Shown: positions 52,991-61,492, counted from the stretch's first letter. The stretch: 64,000 nt of DNA from Dethiobacter alkaliphilus AHT 1 (GCF_000174415.1 NZ_ACJM01000008.1:62001-126000); one strand, 5' to 3'. Made by a program: numbers and translations. Notes: generated by a model not told the origin, from the sequence alone.

Positions 52991-53017
52991 GCAGGATATT
53001 TTTTTTTCGAACCGAAT
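52991..53017 (+). promoter_or_regulatory. Candidate sigma-H-type promoter upstream of the acyl-CoA synthetase
   Basis: GCAGGATAT (52991-52999), an 11-base spacer and ACCGAAT (53011-53017), a full match to RnAGGAwWW-N11-RnnGAAT. The -10 half lies inside one arm of an 11-base inverted repeat. Confidence 0.6.
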
Positions 53018-53072
53018 AAATATGTTATATAAGAAAGGCACGCTTATTCGGTTCCCTTAGGCGCGTGCTTTT
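53009..53072 (+). repeat. Interleaved inverted repeats at the acyl-CoA synthetase promoter
   Basis: Arm A GAACCGAATAA (53009-53019) is perfectly inverted at A' TTATTCGGTTC (53044-53054). Arm B AAGGCACGC (53035-53043), inside the A loop, is inverted at B' GCGTGCTTT (53063-53071), with one G-T pair and a T run. If transcription starts a few bases after the -10 site, only B, A' and B' are in the RNA, so A/A' may be an operator and B/B' a terminator or leader stem. Confidence 0.6.
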
Positions 53073-53160
53073 CGATACCGGTTTCCTTAGCAGCATCGCT
53101 ATCTGTGAAGCGCTATAGTTTCCCGGCAGTATAAAGAAATATAGAAGGAGGAGAAGGCTG

Positions 53161-54762
53161 ATGGTTAATGTGTCTTATACTCCAATGACTCCGCTGAATT
53201 TTTTGCGCCGCAGTTCGTTTGTTTATCCCGAGAAGACTGCAGTACTGCACGGTGAGCAGCGTATAACATACAAAGAATTTAACCAGCGGGCCAACAGACT
53301 GGCCAGCGCACTTAAGGGTGCGGGTATCAACGAAGGGGATCGGGTGGCTTTTTTGGCACCCAATATTCCGCCGCTGTTGGATGCGCATTACGGTGTTCCT
53401 TTGGCGGGAGCAGTCCTGGTGGCCATTAATATTCGTCTTTCTTCCCGGGAAGTGGCCTATATTCTTAATCATTCCGGCGCAAAAATACTTTTTGTGGATA
53501 CGGCCTTTTCCCACGTCATTGAGCCCATTGTGGATGAGCTGGAAAGTGTCAAAACAATTGTCAATATCCGGGATTGCAGTGACGGAGAGGAGCTGCCCGG
53601 TCCGCTGTATGAAAACTTTCTGGCCACGGGCAGCCCCGAGGACATTCCCGTTTCTTTAGAGGACGAAAACCAAACCATTTCCATCAACTATACCAGCGGC
53701 ACCACCGGCTTACCCAAAGGGGTTATGTATTCCCACCGGGGCGCATACCTGAACGCGTTGGGAGAAGCGTTGGAATCACAGATGAATGTTTATACCAACT
53801 ATCTGTGGACGCTGCCCATGTTCCACTGTAACGGCTGGTGCTTTACCTGGGGTGTGACTGCGGTAGGCGGGATGCATATCTGTCTGCGCTCCGTGGTTGT
53901 CAAAGAAATTTATACTCTTATTGAAGAAGAAGGCGTTTCCCATTTCTGTGCGGCACCCACCGTGCTGATTACCATGGCCAATGATCCCGCGGCTAAGGAG
54001 TTAAGACTTAAACGCAAACTGCATATTGTTACCGCCGGTGCTCCGCCGTCTCCCACCGTTATTCGCAATGTGGAGGATATAGGGGCGGAAATTATTCATG
54101 TTTACGGCCTCACCGAGACTTATGGGCCCCACAGCATCTGCGCCTGGCAGCCCGAATGGGATACCTTAGCCATTAATGATCGGGCCAGAATCAAGTCCCG
54201 GCAGGGAGTTCCCTATATTACCGCCCTGGAGATGCGGGTGGTGGACAGCAGTATGAATGATGTGCCGGCGGACGGGCAGACCATGGGCGAAGTGGTGATG
54301 CGGGGCAACAATGTGATGAAGGGCTACTTTAATGATGCGGATGCCACCGAAGAAGCATTTGCAGGTGGCTGGTTCCACAGCGGTGATTTAGCGGTGATGA
54401 ATCCCGATGGTTATATAGAAATTAAAGACCGCAAGAAGGATATCATTATTTCCGGCGGTGAAAACATCTCCACGGTGGAACTGGAACATTTGCTTTTCCG
54501 GCACCCCCATGTGCAGGAAGTGGCCGTTGTCGCCATCCCCGATGAGAAATGGGGCGAGGTGCCCAAAGCATTTGTGGTGCCCAAGCCGGGAACAGACCCC
54601 ACAGAAGAAGAAATAATTCAATACTGCCGCGATAATATTGCCCGTTATAAGTGCCCGAAGTCAGTGGAATTTGGCGATCTGCCCAAAACATCCACAGGGA
54701 AAATCAAAAAATATGTCTTGCGTGAGAGAGAGTGGCAGGGCAAAGAAAAACGTGTAAATTAA
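53161..54762 (+). CDS. AMP-forming acyl-CoA synthetase
   Basis: This enzyme activates a carboxylic acid to its CoA ester with ATP, by way of an acyl-adenylate. The product is 533 residues, the size of medium/long-chain acyl-CoA ligases and shorter than acetyl- or propionyl-CoA synthetases. The P-loop reads YTSGTTGLPKGVMYSH (about 178-193), the adenylate block is HVYGLTETYGP (about 315), and motif GGWFHSGDLAVMNPDGYIEI split as GWFHSGDLAVM (about 403) precedes the hinge. The catalytic lysine is in PKTSTGKIKKYVLRE near the C-terminus. The acid used is not certain; short or medium fatty acids are likely, and the position next to the propionate operon suggests it could supply acyl-CoA. GAAGGAGGAG precedes the ATG. 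Confidence 0.88.
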   Translation: MVNVSYTPMTPLNFLRRSSFVYPEKTAVLHGEQRITYKEFNQRANRLASALKGAGINEGDRVAFLAPNIPPLLDAHYGVPLAGAVLVAINIRLSSREVAYILNHSGAKILFVDTAFSHVIEPIVDELESVKTIVNIRDCSDGEELPGPLYENFLATGSPEDIPVSLEDENQTISINYTSGTTGLPKGVMYSHRGAYLNALGEALESQMNVYTNYLWTLPMFHCNGWCFTWGVTAVGGMHICLRSVVVKEIYTLIEEEGVSHFCAAPTVLITMANDPAAKELRLKRKLHIVTAGAPPSPTVIRNVEDIGAEIIHVYGLTETYGPHSICAWQPEWDTLAINDRARIKSRQGVPYITALEMRVVDSSMNDVPADGQTMGEVVMRGNNVMKGYFNDADATEEAFAGGWFHSGDLAVMNPDGYIEIKDRKKDIIISGGENISTVELEHLLFRHPHVQEVAVVAIPDEKWGEVPKAFVVPKPGTDPTEEEIIQYCRDNIARYKCPKSVEFGDLPKTSTGKIKKYVLREREWQGKEKRVN

Positions 54763-54764
54763 GA

Positions 54765-54793
54765 AACAGGCCGGAAATTTCCGGCCTGTTTTT
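54765..54793 (+). terminator. Terminator after the acyl-CoA synthetase gene
   Basis: The perfect palindrome at 54765-54790 (AACAGGCCGGAAA with TTTCCGGCCTGTT) is followed by a T run to 54793. Confidence 0.9.
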
Positions 54794-54805
54794 GTATTTT
54801 GAGCC

Positions 54806-54834
54806 TTGACTTTTTCTGGGCCCAATGTTAATCT
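54806..54834 (+). promoter_or_regulatory. Sigma-A-type promoter of the arginine operon
   Basis: TTGACT (54806-54811), a 17-base spacer and TAATCT (54829-54834), directly ahead of the T-box leader. Confidence 0.6.
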
Positions 54835-54841
54835 TTAAGCT

Positions 54842-55118
54842 ATAGATTTAGATTAGCTACAGATACAGTAAGGCTGTGACGGGGAGAGTAGGTTTACCGG
54901 AAGTAAAGCGAGCCGGGGTTGGTGTGAGCCCGGTACGAAAGGTATTCTGAAGCGCACCCCTGAGCTGCGTGCCCAACGGCATTTGCCCAGTAGGCCACGC
55001 CGGGTCTGCCCGTTATCGCAAACCGTTTATGAAGTTATAGACGGGTTAAGTGGGCTTATGGCCAATAAAGGTGGTACCGCGAGATGCCTCTCGTCCTTTG
55101 GGATGAAGAGGTTTTTTT
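54842..55118 (+). promoter_or_regulatory. T-box riboswitch, probably tRNA-Arg specific
   Basis: The leader has the T-box sequence AAAGGTGGTACCGCG (55067-55081), followed by a terminator stem CCTCTCGTCC (55087-55096) with GGGATGAAGAGG (55100-55111) and seven T. In stem I the AGTA bulge is at 54887-54890. The specifier loop reads GAAG-CGC-ACC, placing the arginine codon CGC at 54953-54955. The TGGT of the T-box bulge would pair with a tRNA ending ACCA. Uncharged tRNA-Arg should stabilise the antiterminator and switch on argCJBDF-murI-argGH. The codon choice is my reading of the specifier loop; the alternative register GCG (Ala) fits the downstream genes less well. Confidence 0.92.
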
Positions 55119-55161
55119 GTATCTTTTTTTAATCTTTGTGTGGTAAGGAAGGTGTTTGGAT

Positions 55162-56181
55162 ATGTTAAAAGTGGCGATTATTGGTGCAACCGGGTATACC
55201 GGACGGGAGCTGGCAGGTATTTTGGCCCGTCATCCCCATGTGCAACCAACTTATCTTACTTCGGAGAGTTTTGCCGGCCAACGGCTTAGCGACGTTTATC
55301 CTCAGTTTAGGTCTGTTGTGGATGTGACCCTGGAAAAGCCGGATATGGATAAAGTGGCTGAGTGTGATTTTATTTTTAGCGCTCTGCCCCACGGGCTTTC
55401 GGTGGATACGGTTCCGCAGTTGGTGTCCACAGGTAAAAAAGTTGTGGACTTAAGCGGTGATTTCCGGCTGAAGGACGGCGGTTTGTATGCTGACTGGTAC
55501 GGTTATGAGCACAACCAGCCCCAGCTTTTGGCCAACAGCGTCTACGGTTTGCCGGAAGTAAACCGCCAGCAGATTAAAAAAGCTGATTTGGTGGCTAATC
55601 CCGGCTGTTATCCCACCAGCGTGCTCCTTGCTCTAAAACCTCTTTTGGCTGAAGGGGTAGTGGATCCGCAGGATATTATCGTGGATGCCAAGTCCGGCGT
55701 ATCGGGAGCCGGCCGCTCACCCAAGCTGCCTTTTCATTTTCCTGAATGCACAGAGAATTTTAAGGCTTACAAAGTGGCGGGACATCAGCATACTCCCGAG
55801 ATTGAGCAGGAGTTGGCGGCGGTGGCAAAAGAGCAGGTGCTGGTAACCTTTACGCCGCATCTGGTACCCATGATTCGCGGCATTCTTTCCACCATATATC
55901 TGCGAACAAGTGGTAAGCTAAGTGAAACTGAAATCTGGAGCCTGTTTGAGAAGCATTATGGTGATGAGCCGTTTATCCGTTTGCTAAAAGCTCCTGCCTT
56001 GCCGGAAACCAAGTTTGTCAGCGGCAGTAACTTCTGCGACATTTCCCTGCGTTTGGAAGAGCGCACCGGGCGCCTGATTGTTCTGTCCGCTATAGATAAC
56101 CTGATGAAAGGTGCAGCAAGCCAGGCTGTACAAAATATGAACCTGATGATGGGATGGCCGGAAGAGACCGGTTTGAAATAA
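55162..56181 (+). CDS. argC: N-acetyl-gamma-glutamyl-phosphate reductase
   Basis: This is the third step of arginine synthesis, reducing N-acetylglutamyl phosphate with NADPH. The product is 339 residues. The NADP fold begins KVAIIGATGYTGRELAGIL (about 3-21), the catalytic cysteine is in ANPGCYPTSVLLAL (about 143-156), and VSGAGRSPKLPFHF and FTPHLVPMIRGIL follow. The ATG at 55162 is preceded by GGAAGG; an in-frame TTG at 55156 is less likely. First structural gene behind the T-box. Confidence 0.96.
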   Translation: MLKVAIIGATGYTGRELAGILARHPHVQPTYLTSESFAGQRLSDVYPQFRSVVDVTLEKPDMDKVAECDFIFSALPHGLSVDTVPQLVSTGKKVVDLSGDFRLKDGGLYADWYGYEHNQPQLLANSVYGLPEVNRQQIKKADLVANPGCYPTSVLLALKPLLAEGVVDPQDIIVDAKSGVSGAGRSPKLPFHFPECTENFKAYKVAGHQHTPEIEQELAAVAKEQVLVTFTPHLVPMIRGILSTIYLRTSGKLSETEIWSLFEKHYGDEPFIRLLKAPALPETKFVSGSNFCDISLRLEERTGRLIVLSAIDNLMKGAASQAVQNMNLMMGWPEETGLK

Positions 56182-56195
56182 GGAGGGCCTGTTTA

Positions 56196-57401
56196 ATGGT
56201 ATTTAATAAAGTAGAAGGCAATGTAACTGCAGCCAGAGGATTTTCCGCAGCGGGAATCCACTGTGGCATTAAGAAAAATAAAAAGGATTTAGCTTTAATA
56301 TATTCTGAAGTTCCCGCCAAAGCTGCGGGGACGTTTACAAAAAACCGTTTTCAGGCCGCACCGGTGATTGTCAGCCGTGAGAATCTGCAAAACGGTAAGG
56401 CCAGGGCTGTAATCTGTAACAGCGGCAACGCCAATGCCTGCTCCGGTGAGCAAGGTCTGCAGGATGCCCGCCGGATGGCGGCTCTTACAGCGGAGATGCT
56501 CTCCATTGATCCCGGCGAAGTGGTTGTTTCCTCCACCGGCGTTATCGGGCAGTACCTGCCCATGGAGATTGTGGATGCAGGTATCCGTCAGGTAACCAAA
56601 AGCCTTTCACCCCAGGGTGGGCCTGATGCTGCGGAGGCTATTATGACCACCGATTTGATCTCCAAAGAGGTTGCCTATGAGGTGCAAATTGGTGGCGAAA
56701 CAGTGACAGTGGGCGGCATCGCCAAGGGTTCGGGAATGATTCATCCCAACATGGCCACCATGCTGGCCTTTATCACCACCGATTGTGCCATTTCAACCGA
56801 ACTTTTGCAGAAGGCACTGAAATATACGGTGGACCGGTCCTACAACCTGATTACGGTAGACGGCGACACCAGCACCAACGATATGGCGGTGATGCTGGCC
56901 AACGGCTTGGCCGGGAATGCGGAAATCACCTCAGAAAACCAGGATTACCAGCGTTTTGTGGAAGTGCTGCAGCGGGTAAATACCGAACTGTCGCAAAAAA
57001 TTGTCCGCGACGGGGAAGGCGCCACCAAGTTTCTGGAAGTCCGGATTGAGCATGCCGCTTCCTTTTTGGACGGGAAAACGCTGGCCATGGGAATCCTGGA
57101 TTCCAATCTGGTAAAGACCGCCTTTTTTGGTGAAGATGCCAACTGGGGACGGATTGTATCCGCCATGGGCCAGACCGATGTTGAGTTCTACCCGGAGCGG
57201 GTTAATATCTGGCTTGGCGACCTGCAGGTCACAAAAGACGGCCAGGGCCTGCACTTTGATGAGGACCATGCCAAAGAGATCTTAAAGCATAAAGACATTA
57301 CCATCAGAGTGGACCTGGGCATGGGGGAGGAAACAGTCACCGCCTGGGGATCTGATTTAAGTTATGAGTATGTTACAATTAATGCCAGCTATCGCTCTTA
57401 G
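56196..57401 (+). CDS. argJ: Bifunctional ornithine acetyltransferase / N-acetylglutamate synthase
   Basis: ArgJ recycles the acetyl group from acetylornithine onto glutamate, and bifunctional forms also use acetyl-CoA. The product is 401 residues. It is made as a precursor that cleaves itself before the Thr in GSGMIHPNMATMLAF (about 177-191); this site is intact. Other family blocks are AAGIHCGIKKNKKDLALI near the N-terminus and VDGDTSTNDM (about 226). The ATG at 56196 has AGGAGG 7 bases upstream. With an argJ present, separate argA and argE would not be needed. Confidence 0.95.
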   Translation: MVFNKVEGNVTAARGFSAAGIHCGIKKNKKDLALIYSEVPAKAAGTFTKNRFQAAPVIVSRENLQNGKARAVICNSGNANACSGEQGLQDARRMAALTAEMLSIDPGEVVVSSTGVIGQYLPMEIVDAGIRQVTKSLSPQGGPDAAEAIMTTDLISKEVAYEVQIGGETVTVGGIAKGSGMIHPNMATMLAFITTDCAISTELLQKALKYTVDRSYNLITVDGDTSTNDMAVMLANGLAGNAEITSENQDYQRFVEVLQRVNTELSQKIVRDGEGATKFLEVRIEHAASFLDGKTLAMGILDSNLVKTAFFGEDANWGRIVSAMGQTDVEFYPERVNIWLGDLQVTKDGQGLHFDEDHAKEILKHKDITIRVDLGMGEETVTAWGSDLSYEYVTINASYRS

Positions 57402-57458
57402 AAGCGCGACCAAAAATAAGGTAATTAACGGGTGAGTGAGAATGAGGAGGAGAGTAAT

Positions 57459-58355
57459 TTGACCAAGTTTGAAATGGATAAACTTATCGGCAAGGCGGAG
57501 GTGCTTATTGAGGCATTGCCCTACCTGCGGACCTTCGCCGATAAAACCTTTGTAATAAAGTACGGCGGGCAGGCCATGGTGTCGCAGGAACTTAAAAAAT
57601 CGGTGATGATGGACATTATTCTTTTGAAATATATCGGTCTTAACCCCATTGTGGTCCATGGCGGCGGTTCGGAAGTAACGCACCTGATGGACCGTTTGGG
57701 CAAAGAAGCTGTTTTTGCCAACGGCCTGCGGGTCACCGACGCAGAAACCATGGAACTGGTGGAAATGGTGCTGGTTGGTAAAGTAAACAAGGAAATTGTC
57801 AGTTATATTAACCAGTATGGCGGCAAAGGAGTGGGCCTTTCCGGCAAGGATTCCAACCTGCTGGTGGCCAGTCGCCGGCCCCCCGAGCAGTTAAACGGCA
57901 GCGGCCAGCTGGTGGATTTAGGGTATGTGGGAGATATCACCAAAGTGAACCCCGACGTGATTCATACCCTGAGCAGGCAGGGCTACATCCCCATAATTGC
58001 TTCGGTGGGTGTGGGCCTGGAAGGGGAAAGCTTAAATATTAATGCCGATCATGTTGCCGGAGAGCTGGCGGCGGCACTGGCGGCGGAGAAACTGATGCTC
58101 TTAACTGATGTAGAAGGGATTTTTGCCGACCCTGACGACCCCAAATCTCTCATTTCTTCGCTGCCTCGGGCCAAAGCGCTGGAGATGATTGAGGAAGGAA
58201 AGATCAACAAGGGCATGATTCCCAAGGTTGAGTCCTGCCTCACTGCCCTGGAGCATGGAGTGCAGCGCACTCACATTGTGGATGGACGGATTCCCCATTC
58301 CTTATTGCTGGAGATATTTACAGATCACGGTATCGGTACCATGGTAACCGGTTAG
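57459..58355 (+). CDS. argB: Acetylglutamate kinase
   Basis: This kinase phosphorylates N-acetylglutamate. The product is 298 residues from the TTG at 57459, which has GGAGG 8 bases upstream; a GTG at 57432 would add nine acidic residues encoded over that ribosome site. ATP and substrate blocks are FVIKYGGQAM (about 29-38), VVHGGGSEV (about 64-72), and GKGVGLSGKDSNLL (about 125-138). An N-terminal helix DKLIGKAEVLIEALPYL is like those of arginine-inhibited hexameric kinases, so feedback inhibition is likely but not proven. It ends 9 bases before argD. Confidence 0.95.
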   Translation: MTKFEMDKLIGKAEVLIEALPYLRTFADKTFVIKYGGQAMVSQELKKSVMMDIILLKYIGLNPIVVHGGGSEVTHLMDRLGKEAVFANGLRVTDAETMELVEMVLVGKVNKEIVSYINQYGGKGVGLSGKDSNLLVASRRPPEQLNGSGQLVDLGYVGDITKVNPDVIHTLSRQGYIPIIASVGVGLEGESLNINADHVAGELAAALAAEKLMLLTDVEGIFADPDDPKSLISSLPRAKALEMIEEGKINKGMIPKVESCLTALEHGVQRTHIVDGRIPHSLLLEIFTDHGIGTMVTG

Positions 58356-58364
58356 GAGGAACCT

Positions 58365-59552
58365 ATGGATTTAAAAAACAAAGAACAAAAGTATATTATT
58401 AACACCTATAACCGTCAGCCCGATGCAACGCTGTTTATCAAGCGGGGCGAAGGAGTTTATGTCTGGGACGAGGCGGGAAACCGCTTTCTGGACTTTGTCA
58501 GCGGCCTGGCTGTAAACAACCTGGGCCACTGCCACCCCACGGTGGTGGAGGCGGTAAAGCGGCAGACTGAAAAACTGATGCACACTTCTAATTTGTATTA
58601 CACAGAACCACAGATTCGTTTAGCGGAGCAGTTGGTTGCCCAGTCGTGCGCCGACAAAGTATTTTTCTGTAACAGTGGGGCGGAAGCCAATGAAGCGGCC
58701 ATCAAGCTGGCCCGCAAGTTCGGCAAAGCTACCCGGGGCTGTGGTGCCCATGAAATCATCACCGCCCAGCGGTCTTTTCACGGACGGACACTGGCGGCCA
58801 TTACCGCCACAGCTCAGCCCAAGTATCATCAGGGCTTTGAACCCATGGTGGCAGGATTCCATTATGCTGAATATAACAATCTTGATTCATTTGCCGCTTT
58901 GGTAAATGAAAATACCTGTGCTATTCTGGTGGAGCCGATCCAGGGCGAAGGCGGCGTCTACCCTGCCCAGCCCGAGTTTTTACAGGGATTGCGCAAGCTT
59001 TGCGATGAGCATGGGCTATTACTTATTTTTGATGAAGTACAAAGCGGTATCGGCCGCACCGGCAAGCTTTTGGCTTATGAAAATTACGGCGTGGAGCCGG
59101 ATGTGTACACCCTGGCCAAAGGTTTGGGCGGAGGACTACCCATTGGAGTAATGGCGGCCAGGGGCGCGGCGGCGGATACACTGGTGCCCGGCGATCATGC
59201 TTCCACCTTTGGCGGCAATCCGGTGGTATGCGCCGCCGCCGGTGCAGTATTGCAGGTGCTGGGTGAAGACGGATTCCTGGAGCATGTGCAGAAGGTGGGC
59301 CAATATTTCATGGACCGTCTACAGGAATTAACGTATGCAAATAAAGTGGAACTTCGTGGCCTGGGGCTGTTTATCGGCCTGGAGATTTCCGGTGACGGCG
59401 CTAAAGTGGCCAGTGACTGCCAAAAGGAAGGTCTTTTACTTAACTGTATCGGGGGAAAAACCCTGCGTTTTCTGCCACCGCTTATTGTAGAGGAAGAGCA
59501 TATCGATGCGGCGGTAAACGTGCTGCAGAGAGTGCTTGCCAGGTTGGACTAA
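58365..59552 (+). CDS. argD: Acetylornithine aminotransferase
   Basis: This PLP enzyme converts N-acetylglutamate semialdehyde to N-acetylornithine. The product is 395 residues, the ArgD size. Blocks seen are FCNSGAEANEAAIKLAR (about 101-117), the RSFHGRTLAA region (about 136), the PLP-contacting LIFDEVQSGIGRTGK (about 220) and the PLP lysine in LAKGLGGGLPIG (about 248). AGGAGG precedes the ATG by 5 bases. A distantly related class III aminotransferase is at 26583-27971. Confidence 0.95.
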   Translation: MDLKNKEQKYIINTYNRQPDATLFIKRGEGVYVWDEAGNRFLDFVSGLAVNNLGHCHPTVVEAVKRQTEKLMHTSNLYYTEPQIRLAEQLVAQSCADKVFFCNSGAEANEAAIKLARKFGKATRGCGAHEIITAQRSFHGRTLAAITATAQPKYHQGFEPMVAGFHYAEYNNLDSFAALVNENTCAILVEPIQGEGGVYPAQPEFLQGLRKLCDEHGLLLIFDEVQSGIGRTGKLLAYENYGVEPDVYTLAKGLGGGLPIGVMAARGAAADTLVPGDHASTFGGNPVVCAAAGAVLQVLGEDGFLEHVQKVGQYFMDRLQELTYANKVELRGLGLFIGLEISGDGAKVASDCQKEGLLLNCIGGKTLRFLPPLIVEEEHIDAAVNVLQRVLARLD

Positions 59553-59602
59553 TTAATAGTTCCAGGCTTACCCGGCAAAGACATGTAATTCTGGAAGGAA
59601 AA

Positions 59603-59701
59603 ATGGCTTTGGCGGTGAATACTCCAACATATGGGAAGAATAATACTTCATCAGGAGTATTATGCGGTGTTTTTTTCCAGGAGTATGGCATGAAATGTTA
59701 A
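59603..59701 (+). CDS. Possible 32-residue peptide between argD and argF
   Basis: A short reading frame begins ATG at 59603 behind GGAAGGA and ends TAA at 59701, just before argF. The product is neutral and small, with two cysteines at residue 21 and at the C-terminus, and a segment LCGVFFQEYGMKC that resembles small secreted or cyclised peptides only loosely. It has no Arg codon, so it is not an arginine attenuator leader. An 8-base stem ATAATACT/AGTATTAT at 59650-59665 lies inside it. It may be chance. Confidence 0.25.
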   Translation: MALAVNTPTYGKNNTSSGVLCGVFFQEYGMKC

Positions 59702-59723
59702 TAACAATAAGGGGTTGAATAAT

Positions 59724-60653
59724 ATGAGTGATCTGCGCGGACGCGACTTTCTGGCGGTCAATGATTTTTTCAGAGAAGAGCTTGCTGAGATTCTGGATTT
59801 TGCCATTCAATTAAAGGCCCAGCATAAGGAAGGGAAGGAACATCACCTGTTGCGTGGTAAAACACTGGGGATGATTTTTCAGAAAGCTTCCACCCGGACC
59901 CGGGTATCTTTTGAAGTAGGCATGTATCAGTTGGGCGGAACTGCTCTGTTTTTAAGTGCCAATGATCTGCAAATCGGTCGTGGCGAACCTATTAAAGATA
60001 CAGCCAGAGTTCTTTCCCGTTATCTGGACGGTATAATGATTCGTACTTTTGACCATGGCGAGGTGGAGCAGTTAGCCAGTTTTGCCGATATCCCGGTAAT
60101 AAACGGCCTCACCGACCTGCTGCATCCCTGCCAGGCCATGGCAGATCTGATGACGGTAATGGAGCGCAAAGGATCCCTGAAAAAACTGAAGCTGGCCTAT
60201 GTGGGTGACGGTAACAATGTAGCCAACTCGCTGCTTTTGGCCTGCAGTAAATTTGGGATGAATGTGGCGGTGGCCTCGCCTAAGGGATATGAATGCCCTA
60301 AAGATATTGTGGCCGCAGCCCAGACTAACGCTAAAATCGGCGGCACCACGGTGACCTTAACCGATAACCCGCAGGAAGCGGTGAAAAATGCCGATGTTGT
60401 TTATACCGATGTTTGGGCCAGCATGGGTCAGGAAGATGAACATATTTCCAGAATCAGGATCTTTAAGCCATACCAGGTCAATGATGAGCTGCTGAAGGTT
60501 GCCAATGATGAGGCCATGGTTCTGCACTGTTTACCGGCGCACCGCGGTGAAGAAATTACCGAGAGCGTCATGGAGGGTGAGCAGTCCGCTGTTTTTGACC
60601 AGGCTGAGAATCGCTTACATGTGCAAAAAGCGATTATGGCTAAAGTAATGTAA
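59724..60653 (+). CDS. argF: Ornithine carbamoyltransferase
   Basis: This enzyme makes citrulline from ornithine and carbamoyl phosphate. The product is 309 residues. The carbamoyl-phosphate site STRTRVSFEVG (about 52-62), the HPCQAMADLMT block (about 130-140), the ornithine loop and the catalytic LHCLPAHRGEEI (about 267-278) are all intact. The ATG at 59724 follows AAGGGG by 9 bases; a TTG at 59715 is less likely. The 171-base gap after argD is the longest inside the operon and holds the possible small peptide frame and a hairpin. Confidence 0.96.
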   Translation: MSDLRGRDFLAVNDFFREELAEILDFAIQLKAQHKEGKEHHLLRGKTLGMIFQKASTRTRVSFEVGMYQLGGTALFLSANDLQIGRGEPIKDTARVLSRYLDGIMIRTFDHGEVEQLASFADIPVINGLTDLLHPCQAMADLMTVMERKGSLKKLKLAYVGDGNNVANSLLLACSKFGMNVAVASPKGYECPKDIVAAAQTNAKIGGTTVTLTDNPQEAVKNADVVYTDVWASMGQEDEHISRIRIFKPYQVNDELLKVANDEAMVLHCLPAHRGEEITESVMEGEQSAVFDQAENRLHVQKAIMAKVM

Positions 60654-60688
60654 CCTGTGTCAGTAAATACGAAGTACTGTAGGTGCCT

Positions 60689-61492
60689 ATGAACAAAGAT
60701 GTTTTAGCGGATAAACCTATTGGCTTTTTTGATTCGGGGGCAGGCGGGCTGACGGTATTGGCGTCGGCGGTAAAGTGTCTGCCCAATGAGTCATTTCTGT
60801 ATTTTGGTGATACGGCCCACGCCCCCTACGGTTCCCGGCCGGTGGAGGATGTGCGCAACTTAAGTGTGCAGGCCGCAGAGATGCTGTGTAGGCAAGGGTG
60901 CAAAGCACTGGTTGTAGCCTGCAATACCGCCACCAGTGCGGCGGTTCATGTGCTGCGTGAAATGCTCCCCATTCCGGTGATTGGTATGGAGCCGGCGGTG
61001 AAACCTGCTTTGGCCGGCGGCGGTAAAGTATTGGTGATGGCCACACCGCTTACCTTGAAAGAGGAAAAGTTTAAGGCCTTATGTGACCGCTGCGGTGCCG
61101 ATGAAAGCAATGTTATTGTCCTGCCCTGCCCCGGCCTGGTGGAGATGGTGGAGCGGGGAGAGACGGAAGGGCCTGCAGTGGAGCGCGCCCTGGCTCAATT
61201 ATTTGCCGGAGCAGATTTAACCGGAGTGTCTGCTGTGGTTTTGGGATGTACACATTACCTGTTTTTACGCCGCGCCCTGGCCGGTATTTTGCCCGCCGAT
61301 GTGAAGTTTGTAGACGGCAATCTGGGTACGGTAAAACAGCTGGCACGAATATTAAAAAAAGAAGGTTTGCTTCGGGAAGAAAAGACTTCCCAAACCAACG
61401 TGGAAATTCTCTCAAGCGGCGGCGAGGCATCTGTGCGCTTGTTTAAGGAATTATTTCAGAAAGCATTAACGGAAATGGAGGTTTACAGATGA
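60689..61492 (+). CDS. murI: Glutamate racemase
   Basis: MurI makes D-glutamate for peptidoglycan. The product is 267 residues. The two catalytic cysteines are in [15 protein letters not shown] (about 72) and [10 protein letters not shown] (about 183), and the N-terminus [13 protein letters not shown] and [12 protein letters not shown] are standard. The ATG at 60689 follows AGG by 5 bases. It lies 36 bases after argF, and its stop overlaps the argG start by 4 bases, so it is locked into the arginine operon and under the same T-box. That placement is unusual; glutamate is the shared starting compound. Confidence 0.93.
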   Translation: MNKDVLADKPIGFFDSGAGGLTVLASAVKCLPNESFLYFGDTAHAPYGSRPVEDVRNLSVQAAEMLCRQGCKALVVACNTATSAAVHVLREMLPIPVIGMEPAVKPALAGGGKVLVMATPLTLKEEKFKALCDRCGADESNVIVLPCPGLVEMVERGETEGPAVERALAQLFAGADLTGVSAVVLGCTHYLFLRRALAGILPADVKFVDGNLGTVKQLARILKKEGLLREEKTSQTNVEILSSGGEASVRLFKELFQKALTEMEVYR

